Assembly: GCA_013824755.1 (NCBI GenBank)
Contig: PNOJ01000009.1
Span: forward strand, 1 to 46,760
Source of the DNA: Gemmatimonas sp.
GTDB lineage: Bacteria; Krumholzibacteriota; Krumholzibacteriia; LZORAL124-64-63
Reading direction: 5' to 3'
DNA length: 46,760 nt
Each line of letters starts with the position of its first letter. Position 1 is the stretch's first letter. Shown one piece after another: positions 34,532 through 42,283 of the stretch. The notes under the pieces are model-generated. The model did no database searches. It saw only the letters and a list, made by a program, of their open reading frames with translations, and was not told the DNA's origin. The translations under genes and the position numbers were made by a program.

Positions 34532-34786
34532 GTGGACAAGCCCCGGATCGCCGAGACACGACCCAAGGTGCTCGAGCTGCAGCCCGGCACCTACTACTAC
34601 TGCTCGTGCGGGGAGTCGCAGAGCCAGCCGTTCTGCGACGGCTCGCACACGGGCACGGCGTTCGCGCCGCTGAAGTTCGAGATCGCCGAGACCACCCGCG
34701 CCGCCCTCTGCCAGTGCAAGCGCTCCGGCGAGGAGCCGCACTGCGACGGCAGCCACAAACTCTACACGCAAGGAGAGACGCGATGA
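34532..34786 (+). CDS. Double CDGSH iron-sulfur domain protein
   Basis: This 84-residue protein has two mitoNEET-type CDGSH motifs: [16 protein letters not shown] (about 24-39) and [16 protein letters not shown] (about 57-72). Each binds one [2Fe-2S] cluster through three cysteines and a histidine. The arrangement matches small bacterial MiNT-like CDGSH proteins involved in electron or cluster transfer. The start is the GTG at 34532, because GGGAGG lies at 34520-34525; the frame is open upstream to 34433 but that part has no such signal. Its stop overlaps the ATG of the yceI-like gene, so the two are coupled. Confidence 0.93.
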   Translation: MDKPRIAETRPKVLELQPGTYYYCSCGESQSQPFCDGSHTGTAFAPLKFEIAETTRAALCQCKRSGEEPHCDGSHKLYTQGETR

Positions 34787-35373
34787 CGTTCCGCAAGACG
34801 ATGTCGGCCGCCCTGGCCGTCTGCTTCCTGGCGGCGGGCGCCGCCACGGCAGCCACCTACGCCATCGACGCCACGCACTCGTCGGTGGGCTTCAAGGTGC
34901 GCCACATGATGGTCAGCAAGGTGACCGGCACGTTCGGCGAATTCTCCGGCACCATCGAATACGTCGAGGGCCAGCCGGGGCAGTGGTCCGCCTCGGCGAC
35001 CATCGCCACCGCGTCGGTCAACACCAACGACGCCAAGCGCGACGGCCACCTGAGCGGCGCCGACTTCTTCGACGCCGAGAAGCATCCCGAGATCACCTTC
35101 GTCTCGAAGGGCGTGCGCCAGGAGGGCGACGGCCTGGTCCTCGTCGGCGACCTGACCATGCACGGCGCGACCAAGCCGGTCGAGCTGGAGCTGGAGTTCA
35201 ACGGCGCGATGACCGACCCCTGGGGCAACGACCGCATCGGCTTCTCGGCCAAGGGCGTCCTGGACCGCCGCGACTTCGGGATCAGCTACAACACCGTGCT
35301 GGACAAGGGCGGCGTGGCGGTGGGCAACGAGGTCGAGCTGATGCTGGAGATCGAGGCCATCGCCGCGAAGTAG
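34783..35373 (+). CDS. YceI-family periplasmic protein
   Basis: This 196-residue lipocalin-like protein has a signal peptide (1-23, AATAA). The mature part follows the YceI pattern: YAIDATHSSVGFKVRHM, then GTFGEFSGTI, then NDAKRDGHLSGADFFDAEKHPEI, and LTMHGATKPVELELEF. YceI proteins bind isoprenoid-type lipids such as polyprenyl quinones in the periplasm. The start ATG at 34783 overlaps the CDGSH gene stop. A 12-bp hairpin terminator closes the unit at 35398. The pairing with an iron-sulfur protein suggests a redox or quinone-linked role, which is inference. Confidence 0.95.
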   Translation: MTFRKTMSAALAVCFLAAGAATAATYAIDATHSSVGFKVRHMMVSKVTGTFGEFSGTIEYVEGQPGQWSASATIATASVNTNDAKRDGHLSGADFFDAEKHPEITFVSKGVRQEGDGLVLVGDLTMHGATKPVELELEFNGAMTDPWGNDRIGFSAKGVLDRRDFGISYNTVLDKGGVAVGNEVELMLEIEAIAAK

Positions 35374-35397
35374 CGGTCGGACGGAACCGGTCGCGAG

Positions 35398-35425
35398 AAG
35401 GGGCGTCCCAGGCGGGACGCCCCTT
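35398..35425. terminator. Perfect 12-bp hairpin terminator
   Basis: AAGGGGCGTCCC (35398-35409), loop AGGC, GGGACGCCCCTT (35414-35425), then CCTCTTGTCT. It lies between yceI and the convergent M14 carboxypeptidase gene, with flanking A/T suited to acting in both directions. Confidence 0.82.
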
Positions 35426-35449
35426 CCTCTTGTCTGCCTCGTCCTGCGC

Positions 35450-38068
35450 TCAGCGCACCATGACGATGCGGCCGACCTTCGCCTCGTCGCCGGCGCGGGC
35501 CCGCACGAAGTACACGCCCGACGGCGCGTGGCGGCCGCCGTCGTCGCGGCCGTCCCAGGTCAGCAGGACCGTGCCGGCTGCGCTGTCGCCGGCGTGCAGG
35601 CGGCGCACGGCCTGGCCGCGGGCGTTGTAGACGTCCACCGTCAGCACGCCGGCCCGGGGCAGGTCCAGGCGGATGCCGGCGCGGTCGCCGGTCACGCCGC
35701 CGAGGACTTCCAGGCCCAGGCTGCGCAGGGCGTCGTCCGCACCCACGATGTAGGACGTGTACAGGAAGCTCCAGGTCGCGCCGAGGTCGCCGCGCGCCTC
35801 GCTGTCGGCGGCGTAGGCCCGCCACCAGTAGGTACCGTCCTCGGTGAGCCCAGGGTTGAAGCCCGGCGAGGTCAGGTCGTCGGCGCGGGCCGCCGTGTCG
35901 GTGCCCAGGGCGTCGCGATAGACCCGGAAACCGTAGGTGACCACGTCGCCGCTGTCGGGATCGACCGCCGCCGCCGCCGTGAGTTCGGCGGTCGGGCCGA
36001 GGTCGCCGCCGTCGAAAGGCGACACGAGCGCCGGCGGGGGCGGGGTCTGGTTCTGCGAGCCCAGGCCGGTCACGACCAGGTCGTCGAGGTACCAGCCGTC
36101 GTAGACGACCGAGGAGTCGGTCTCGAGCCGGAAGCGCAGGTAGATCGACTGGCCGGCGTAGGCGCCCAGGTCGACCTCGGCCTGGGTCCAGGCCGCCAGC
36201 GTGCCGTTGTAGGTGGCCACCGTGGTCCAGGCGGTGTTGTTGGTCGAGACCTGCACGTAGGCGTAGTCGTAGCCGGACTCGAGCGTGTACTTGTGCCAGA
36301 ACGCCAGCTTGGCGCCGGAGGGCATGGCGATGGGCGTGTTCAGCGAGGCGTAGGTCGCGCTGTTGTTGACGTAGTTGCCGGCCGGCGAGTCGTGCAGCGA
36401 GTGCGTGGCCGTGTGGCTGGAGGTGGTGACCAGGGCCCAGGTGCCCGTCGTCGTCCAGCCGGTGAAGCCGCTCTCGAAGTTGTTGCTGTAGACCGAGACG
36501 GGCAGGCCGGCGGGGTAGCTCAGCGTGAACTCGCTGGTCTGGCCGTCGGCGACCACGGTCACGCGCACGGGCACGCTGTGGGCCGGCGGGACCGCGGCGT
36601 CGAGGGTCACCGAGAAGGGGACCGACGCCAGGGACAGCGAGGAGCGGGCGCCGATCGCGCCCACGGTGCGCTGCGCCTCGTGGAACTGGAGGTAGGGGTC
36701 GTCGCAGGACAGGGTCACCGATACCGACGAGGCGCCGACGGTCACGCCCAGGTTCTCCAGCGTGAAGGCGAGGCCGGCCGTCTCGCCCGGATCCAGGATG
36801 GCGTCGCCGTCGCCGCCGACGACCGCCGGGGTGCGGGCCTGGACGTAGAGTCCGGCCGCCATGACCTGGTAGAGCGAGGGCCAGAGGTTCTCCTGGAAGA
36901 GCGCGTCGATGCGCGACTCGTCGGGCCAGAACCCGTCGCCGCTGCTGCCGATCTCGTTGGAGAAGGCGAGGCACTCGGGGTGCTCGACGGAAGCGCCGTA
37001 GACCCAGTCGAAGGAGCCGCCGTTGACCTCGTAGAGCAGTTCGGGGGCCTGGCCGGGCTCGTAGCCGTTGTACTGGCACATGATCGCGCTCATGTGCTGG
37101 AAGACCGCTTCATCCGGCGAGTTGCTCAGCGTGTATCCCCAGGGATACAGCGTCAGGTTGCTGTAGGAGTGGAAGCTTTGCGACGTGATGAAGTTGTGGG
37201 AGTTGACGAGGGCCATCATCGCCTGGACCTCGGGCTCGCTGCCGGCCGAGGGGCCGCGGTAGGTGTCGTCGCTGGGGATCGTGCTGCTGCCGGGACCCAC
37301 CCACTGGAAGGGGTAGTTGCGGTTGGGGTCGACGCCGTAGGACCCGTCGCTGTTGAGGCGGCGGTTCTTGCGCCACATGCCGCCGCCGGTGGGGTTGGTG
37401 GACTCGTTGTAGAGGAACCCGTCCGGGTTCACGATGGGCACGATGTAGATCTCGCGGTTGTCCACCAGCCAGGTGATCTGGGGGTCGACGCCGTAGTTCG
37501 AGGCGAAGTGCTCGACGAGCATCGTCGCGGTCTCCGAGGCCATGACCTCGCGGGCGTGGTGCAGGGCGTCGAAGAGGATCTCGGGCTCGCCCGTCTCGTT
37601 GACCTCGGGGTTGTCCGAGACGCGGACGCACCAGATCGGGTTGCCCTGGTGCGAGTTGCCCAGGCTCCACTTGGCGCTGACGACTTCGGGGTACAGGGCG
37701 TGCAGCTCGTCGAGCCAGGTGACGGTCTCGGAATAGGTGTGGAAGAGGCCGAAGTTCAGGCCCTTGTTGCGCGAGGCGTACGCCGCCGCCATGTCGGGCT
37801 CCACGACCTCGTAGCGGATGCCCGACCGGTCGAGCCAGTCCAGGTCCTTCGGCAGGGCCACGATCTCGACGTGGTGGCCGGGCTTGCGGGCCACGACGTC
37901 CAGGCCGGGGTTGGCGCTCAGGGCCGCCTCGACCTGCGGGGCGTCCAGGGAGACGCGCACCAGCGCGTACCTGGGGGTCTCGGCCGAGGCGGCGGCCGCC
38001 AGGCACAGGATGGAGAGCAGGACCGCCGCGGTCAGGGCGCGGCCGAGGGAAATCAGGCGAATGGACAT
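35450..38068 (-). CDS. Secreted M14 zinc carboxypeptidase with C-terminal FlgD-like sorting domain
   Basis: This 872-residue exported enzyme has a signal peptide (1-29, AAASA) and a propeptide-like region to about 110. The M14 domain (about 110-415) has zinc ligands H171 and E174 in HHARE, H300 in SFHSYSN, substrate residues in DPNRNYPF and the general base E372 in SNEIGSS. Then come an Ig-like unit (about 425-530), a MAM/immune-inhibitor-A-like beta sandwich starting YSNNFESGFTGW, and a fibronectin-like unit. The end is a FlgD-like/Por sorting domain (VDVYNARGQAVRRL through SGVYFVRARAG to IVMVR). The start at 38068 is chosen over 38104 because GGAGG lies five bases upstream. It probably degrades extracellular protein and may be exported by the same system as the 10346 product. 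Confidence 0.92.
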   Translation of the reverse strand: MSIRLISLGRALTAAVLLSILCLAAAASAETPRYALVRVSLDAPQVEAALSANPGLDVVARKPGHHVEIVALPKDLDWLDRSGIRYEVVEPDMAAAYASRNKGLNFGLFHTYSETVTWLDELHALYPEVVSAKWSLGNSHQGNPIWCVRVSDNPEVNETGEPEILFDALHHAREVMASETATMLVEHFASNYGVDPQITWLVDNREIYIVPIVNPDGFLYNESTNPTGGGMWRKNRRLNSDGSYGVDPNRNYPFQWVGPGSSTIPSDDTYRGPSAGSEPEVQAMMALVNSHNFITSQSFHSYSNLTLYPWGYTLSNSPDEAVFQHMSAIMCQYNGYEPGQAPELLYEVNGGSFDWVYGASVEHPECLAFSNEIGSSGDGFWPDESRIDALFQENLWPSLYQVMAAGLYVQARTPAVVGGDGDAILDPGETAGLAFTLENLGVTVGASSVSVTLSCDDPYLQFHEAQRTVGAIGARSSLSLASVPFSVTLDAAVPPAHSVPVRVTVVADGQTSEFTLSYPAGLPVSVYSNNFESGFTGWTTTGTWALVTTSSHTATHSLHDSPAGNYVNNSATYASLNTPIAMPSGAKLAFWHKYTLESGYDYAYVQVSTNNTAWTTVATYNGTLAAWTQAEVDLGAYAGQSIYLRFRLETDSSVVYDGWYLDDLVVTGLGSQNQTPPPPALVSPFDGGDLGPTAELTAAAAVDPDSGDVVTYGFRVYRDALGTDTAARADDLTSPGFNPGLTEDGTYWWRAYAADSEARGDLGATWSFLYTSYIVGADDALRSLGLEVLGGVTGDRAGIRLDLPRAGVLTVDVYNARGQAVRRLHAGDSAAGTVLLTWDGRDDGGRHAPSGVYFVRARAGDEAKVGRIVMVR

Positions 38069-38175
38069 CGGGGCCTCCAGCCTCGTGAGGGTCGCGGACG
38101 CCAAGGATGATTGCGGCGGGTACGAAATCTTAACATGAAATCAGGTCCGGGGACAGAACCAAGACCGGGACCGCA

Positions 38176-38214
38176 ACGGGAACACCCCCGCCGACTGGCG
38201 TGGGGTGTTCCCGT
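38176..38214. terminator. Long hairpin between MDH and carboxypeptidase genes
   Basis: ACGGGAACACCCC (38176-38188) pairs perfectly with GGGGTGTTCCCGT (38202-38214). Inside, CGCC/GGCG extend the stem around a GACT loop, with one bulged T. It lies just downstream of the malate dehydrogenase stop on the minus strand, consistent with a terminator. Confidence 0.7.
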
Positions 38215-38231
38215 AACTCGTTGCGGTGGTT

Positions 38232-39296
38232 CTACTTTTTCTTTCCGGGCGCCGGCTGCTTCTTCGCCGCCGCCGCCTTGGCGGCCGGCTTCTTCGCCGC
38301 CGGCTTCCTGGCCGCCTTCTTCGCCTTGTCCATCTCCGCGCCCATGCGGTCGACCTCGCGGGCGGTCTGGCGCACGGCCTCGACCGAGGCCTTGAACAGC
38401 TCCTTCTCGGCCGGGGTCATCTTGACCTCGATGACCTTTTCGATGCCGCCGCGGCCCATGATCGCCGGCACGCCGATGAACAGGCCGTGGACGCCGTACT
38501 CGCCCTCGAGCAGGGTCGCCACCGGCAGGATCTTCTTCTTGTCGTGGACCTGGGCCTCCATCATCTCCAGGGTGGCCCAGCAGGGGCTGACGAAGGCCGA
38601 GCCGGTGCCCAGCAGGCTGACGACCTCGCCGCCGGCCTTGCGCACGCGGTCCTCGATCTCGTCCAGCCGCTTGCTGCTGATGAACTGCTCGACCGGCATG
38701 CCCGCGATGCGGGTGCAGCTGCGGATCGGCACCATCGTGTCGCCGTGGCCGCCCAGGACCATCGCCTCGACGTTCTCCACCGACACGCCCGCCTCCTGGG
38801 CGATGAACAGGCGGTAGCGCGCGGTGTCCAGCACGCCGGCCATGCCCGAGATGCGGTGCTTGGGCTTCTTCAGCTTCTGGTGCAGGCGGTAGACGATGGC
38901 GTCCAGGGGGTTGGCGATGTTCACCAGGCAGGCGTCGGGGCAGTACATGTTGATGCCGTCGGCGACCGCGTCGGCGATCTGCAGGTTCGTGGCCAGCAGC
39001 TCCTCGCGCGACGGGAAGGTGCCGTCGGGGCGCATGGCGCGCGGCACGCCGGCGGTGTTGATGACGCACTCGCAGCCCTCCAGCGCGCTGAAGTCCCGCG
39101 AGGCGACGAAGTTGACGTCGGCGTTGATGATGGGCGTGCCCTCGGCCACGTCCAGGGCCTTGCCGGCCGCGACCGCCGGCGGCTTGATGTCCACGATGCC
39201 GATCGTGCGCGCCAGCTTGCGGGCGGCGATCTCCAGCAGCAGGATGCCGCCGATGTTGCCGGCGCCGACGATGCCCAGTTTCCTCTTGATGGCCAT
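38232..39296 (-). CDS. mdh: Malate dehydrogenase (LDH-like) with Lys/Ala/Pro-rich C-terminal tail
   Basis: This 354-residue NAD-dependent enzyme interconverts malate and oxaloacetate. The Rossmann motif GIVGAGNIGG is at 8-17 and the NAD-ribose aspartate in IVDIK. The substrate loop GVPRAMRPDG has arginines in place, N and D are in NPLDAIVY and the catalytic histidine is in GGHGDTM. The LDH-like type normally ends near residue 310-320. Here an extra segment from about 324 consists almost only of Lys, Ala, Pro and Arg (KAARKPAAKKPAAK and more, ending PGKKK), like a histone H1 tail. The tail is probably disordered and very basic; its purpose is unknown. The start ATG at 39296 has GAGGAG upstream. 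Confidence 0.95.
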   Translation of the reverse strand: MAIKRKLGIVGAGNIGGILLLEIAARKLARTIGIVDIKPPAVAAGKALDVAEGTPIINADVNFVASRDFSALEGCECVINTAGVPRAMRPDGTFPSREELLATNLQIADAVADGINMYCPDACLVNIANPLDAIVYRLHQKLKKPKHRISGMAGVLDTARYRLFIAQEAGVSVENVEAMVLGGHGDTMVPIRSCTRIAGMPVEQFISSKRLDEIEDRVRKAGGEVVSLLGTGSAFVSPCWATLEMMEAQVHDKKKILPVATLLEGEYGVHGLFIGVPAIMGRGGIEKVIEVKMTPAEKELFKASVEAVRQTAREVDRMGAEMDKAKKAARKPAAKKPAAKAAAAKKQPAPGKKK

Positions 39297-39432
39297 GCTC
39301 GTTCTCCTCGGGGTCTGACGACGGTTGGGTCTGCAATCCGGTAATCTACACGGGTCGAGAACCCGCTTTCAACGTGAAAATCTCACAGCTCGGTGCTGGC
39401 CGCGGGACGGCGGCCGGTCTACCATGGTCGGC

Positions 39433-40032
39433 ATGAACCGCTGGGACGACAAATACGCGCCCGCCCGCTACTTCTACGGCACCGAACCCAACGTGCTGGT
39501 GCGGGAGGCGCTCGCCGGCCTGCCGACCGGCCGGGCCCTGTTCCTGGCCGAGGGGGAGGGGCGCAACGCCGTCCATGCCGCCTCCCTGGGGCACGAGGTC
39601 GTCGCGGTGGACTCGTCCGCCGAGGGCCGCCGCAAGGCGCTGGCCCTGGCCGCCGAGCGCGGCGTGACCCTGACCTACCTCCTGGGCGACGTCGGGTCGA
39701 CGGCCTGGGACGACGCGCCCTACGACCTGGCCGTGCTCTGCTTCTTCCACGAATGGCCAGCCGAGCGCGCCCGCCTCCACGCCCGCACCGCGGCGGCGCT
39801 GCGGCCGGGCGGCCGCCTGGTCGTGGTCTCGTTCGCCAAGGAGCAGCTCGGCCGCGGTACCGGGGGCCCGCCCGATCTCGAACTCCTGCAGGACCTCGAC
39901 GAGGTGCGCGGGGAATTCCCGGGCGTGATCTGGGAGCGGGCCGAGCGGCTGGAGGTCGTCCAGCACGAGGGACCCGGCCACGATGGGCCGGCGACCGTGA
40001 ACCTGCTGGTGGGGACCGCCGGACAGCAATAA
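39433..40032 (+). CDS. Class I SAM-dependent methyltransferase, TehB-like
   Basis: This 199-residue methyltransferase of the small TehB-like group typically starts RWDDKYAPARYFYGTEPN, as here. Motif I is ALFLAEGEGRNAVHAA (about 34-49), with the acidic residue of motif II in VVAVDSS. The post-motif block AALRPGGRLVVVSF is also present. The substrate cannot be assigned. The start is placed at the ATG at 39433 (MNRWDD) by analogy to relatives; 39424 is possible and neither has an obvious ribosome-binding site. The last codons and stop lie in a 22-bp repeat unit. Confidence 0.85.
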   Translation: MNRWDDKYAPARYFYGTEPNVLVREALAGLPTGRALFLAEGEGRNAVHAASLGHEVVAVDSSAEGRRKALALAAERGVTLTYLLGDVGSTAWDDAPYDLAVLCFFHEWPAERARLHARTAAALRPGGRLVVVSFAKEQLGRGTGGPPDLELLQDLDEVRGEFPGVIWERAERLEVVQHEGPGHDGPATVNLLVGTAGQQ

Positions 40033-40076
40033 GGGGACCGCCGGACAGCAATAGGGGGACCGCCGGTCAACGATAG
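40011..40076. repeat. Three 22-bp tandem repeats at a convergent gene junction
   Basis: Unit 1 at 40011-40032, unit 2 at 40033-40054 (identical except for the last base) and unit 3 at 40055-40076 (diverged at about five positions) follow each other directly, each beginning GGGGACCGCCGG. Unit 1 encodes the methyltransferase C-terminus and stop, while unit 3 contains the stop of the opposite-strand gene (40067-40069). Confidence 0.9.
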
Positions 40077-40732
40077 GCGGCCTTGACGGCGGACCAGCTG
40101 CCGGCCGGGGCCGCGACGGTGCCCTCGTAGACGACGACCAGGCGCGGCGGGACCGCGTAGGCCATCCCCCCGACGGAAATCCAATCCTCGTACCCCACTT
40201 CGGAGTAGACGCCCGCCAGCAGGAAGCCCGCCCGCGCCGCGCCGGCGTCGACGAGGGCCTGCACCGCCGCCGTGACGTCGAAGCTCAGGTCGACGTTGGC
40301 CGACGACGGGAACACCACGTCCAGCATCGTGTCGGGGGTCAACTCGTCGCGGCCCACCGACACCGGTGCGCCCGTCGCCGGGTAGGCGAAGACGCCGACG
40401 TAGGGGAAGCCCTCCGAGTCGTCCGAGTAGCCGGTCTTGCGCACGACCAGCACGGCCGAGACCACCGGCTGCTGCGCCGGCACCGTCTCGAGCCCGAACT
40501 CCAGGCTGGTCGCCCACTCCGAATCGCAGCCCGCCGCCTCGCCCCCCACCTTCAAGTGCAGGGCGGTCGAGACGGTGCCGGCGGTGAACTTCGTCTCCTG
40601 GGGGCAGGCGCCGGCCCCGTACTCCCGCTCGTCGTCGCCGCACTGCAGGGGGGGGATGGTGACGGTGTCGGAGGCGGCGGCCGCCGCGGCGATGACTAGC
40701 AGATGACAAGCCAGCAGGATCGCCTGTTTCAT
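40067..40732 (-). CDS. Secreted DNRLRE-like beta-sandwich protein
   Basis: This 221-residue protein has a signal peptide (1-20, AAAAAAS). The mature part looks like the DNRLRE/carbohydrate-binding beta-sandwich domain: SAVLVVRKTG, FDVTAAVQALVDAG and GFLLAGVYSE are typical strands and helices of that fold. It contains three or four cysteines near the N-terminus, perhaps disulfide-linked after export. There is no C-terminal sorting domain and no anchor. Function is unknown; such modules usually bind polysaccharide or act as structural repeats. The 3' end lies in the 22-bp tandem repeat. Confidence 0.65.
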   Translation of the reverse strand: MKQAILLACHLLVIAAAAAASDTVTIPPLQCGDDEREYGAGACPQETKFTAGTVSTALHLKVGGEAAGCDSEWATSLEFGLETVPAQQPVVSAVLVVRKTGYSDDSEGFPYVGVFAYPATGAPVSVGRDELTPDTMLDVVFPSSANVDLSFDVTAAVQALVDAGAARAGFLLAGVYSEVGYEDWISVGGMAYAVPPRLVVVYEGTVAAPAGSWSAVKAAYR

Positions 40733-40778
40733 GGGTTCTCCCGGGGGATGAACGGCTTCCGTTGCCGACCGCGTCGGT

Positions 40779-41423
40779 TCACGCGTTGATCACGATTCGC
40801 GACCAGTCCTCGAAATCACCGCCGTCGGGCGCGGCGCCCGGCGCGGCCATGCCGCGCAGAGCAGCTTCCGGCAGCCACAGCGCCCGCTCCGGCTCGGCCT
40901 GGGCGCTGACGGTCGCCAGCAGTTCCCCGTCGGAGCCCGCGACGCCGTCCAGGTCGATCCGGAAGACCACCCCGAAGTGCACGCTCGACACGTCCTGCGC
41001 GTCGGAGTTGATGAACCCGACGGGCGCCAGGGCGGCCGCGCCCACCTGCAGGCCGGTCTCCTCGACCAGCTCGCGCAGCGCGCTCACGAGCAGCAGGCCG
41101 TGGGCGGCGATGGCGGGGTCGTCGCGGTCCAGCGGCTCGACGTGCCCGCCGAAGCCCAGCGACCACAGTCCGCCCAGGCGGCGCTCGGTGTGCTTGCTGC
41201 GGCGCTGGTAGCAGAGCACCCTGGCGTCCGCGCCCGACCCGCGGTGCAGCACCAGGTAGGGGATGATCTGCTTGTAGTGGGAGTTGCGCTCCATGTAGTC
41301 GCGCTCGGCGAAGAACAGGTGCGGCTGCAGGGCGCCGAGGTCGACGCTGCCCGGCGGCAGGAACCCCTGCGGGCTCAGGCCCGGGAACAGATGCTTGCGT
41401 TCGACGACCAGGATGCTGCGCAC
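40779..41423 (-). CDS. NUDIX hydrolase-like protein
   Basis: This 214-residue protein has a Nudix-type fold region beginning about 47 (HYKQIIPYLVLHR). The box is recognisable but split: GFGGHVEP and then ALRELVEETGL are separated by an insert of about 20 residues (DRDDPAIAAHGLLLVS). The REL-EE-G residues that bind the metal are intact. Proteins with this split box form a known but poorly studied bacterial group. The expected activity is hydrolysis of a nucleoside diphosphate linked to some group X; the substrate is unknown. No export signal is seen, so it is cytosolic. It lies just downstream of the M48 protease on the same strand, 42 bp apart. Confidence 0.85.
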   Translation of the reverse strand: MRSILVVERKHLFPGLSPQGFLPPGSVDLGALQPHLFFAERDYMERNSHYKQIIPYLVLHRGSGADARVLCYQRRSKHTERRLGGLWSLGFGGHVEPLDRDDPAIAAHGLLLVSALRELVEETGLQVGAAALAPVGFINSDAQDVSSVHFGVVFRIDLDGVAGSDGELLATVSAQAEPERALWLPEAALRGMAAPGAAPDGGDFEDWSRIVINA

Positions 41424-41465
41424 GCGTCGGCCTTTCGCCGGGGTGATCGGGCTCGGTCGGGACGG

Positions 41466-42272
41466 TCAGCCGCGCAGCCGCGCGGTCGCCTGCCGGAAGC
41501 GGTCCTCGAAGCGGTTGCGCGCCGAACCGCCGAGATCGTACAGCGTGATCTCCGTGCGGGCCCGCGCGATCCGCTCCTCGGTCGCCGGGTGGGTGCTGAA
41601 CCAGCCGGCGGCGCCGGTCGGGCCCTGCCCGTGCATCTCGACCAGCGTCTGGAAGAAGCGCAGGATGCCCTCGGGGTCGTAGCCGGCGGCGACGAGGTAC
41701 TTGACGCCGAACTGGTCGGCCTGGAACTCGTGGTCGCGGCTGTTCTTCATCGTGAACAGGCCGGCGCCCAGTCCGGCCACCTGCTGCCAGGCCGCGCTCC
41801 GGGTGTCGCCCAGCAGCAGCTCGGCGGCCATCTGCAGGCCCATCGTCTGCTGGATCTGGCGCACGGAATGGCGGCCGATGACGTGGCCCAGCTCGTGGGC
41901 CAGCACGCCGGCCAGCTCGGACTCGTCGTGGGCGGCCTTCAGCAGCCCGGTGGTCACGTAGATGTACCCCCCGGGGGCGGCGAAGGCGTTGACGATGTCG
42001 CTCTCGAGCAGCGTGAAGGTGTACTGGACGTCCTTGCGCTCGCTGTGCGCGGCCACGCGCGCGCCCACCTCGGCGACGTAGGCGTTCAGGGCGGCGCCGG
42101 TGTGGACCGGGTACTCGCGGCGGATGCCGACGTCGGTCTCCAGCCCCATCTGGATCTCGGTGGGGGTGTCGATCAGGATCAGGCTCTGCTCGCCGTGCGG
42201 GCCGGTGGTGGCGCAGCCCGCCAGCAGGGCCAGCGTCAGCGCGGCCGCCGTGTTCCGGTGCGGGTGTCTCAT
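41466..42272 (-). CDS. M48-family zinc metalloprotease lipoprotein
   Basis: This 268-residue lipoprotein has its lipobox LLAGC near residue 20. The M48 (BepA/LoiP/Oma1-type) domain has HELGHVIGRH as its zinc site and the third ligand probably in DHEFQADQFG. ADQFGVKYLVAAGYDP and WFSTHPATEERI are typical of the family. Related periplasmic proteases control outer-membrane protein assembly and stress. The start at 42272 is preferred (MRHPHRN) over the frame's earlier ATG because GAGGAG is correctly spaced and the signal peptide follows immediately. The gene starts 12 bp after the topoisomerase VI-A stop, on the same strand. Confidence 0.93.
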   Translation of the reverse strand: MRHPHRNTAAALTLALLAGCATTGPHGEQSLILIDTPTEIQMGLETDVGIRREYPVHTGAALNAYVAEVGARVAAHSERKDVQYTFTLLESDIVNAFAAPGGYIYVTTGLLKAAHDESELAGVLAHELGHVIGRHSVRQIQQTMGLQMAAELLLGDTRSAAWQQVAGLGAGLFTMKNSRDHEFQADQFGVKYLVAAGYDPEGILRFFQTLVEMHGQGPTGAAGWFSTHPATEERIARARTEITLYDLGGSARNRFEDRFRQATARLRG

Positions 42273-42283
42273 GGTCCGTCTCC

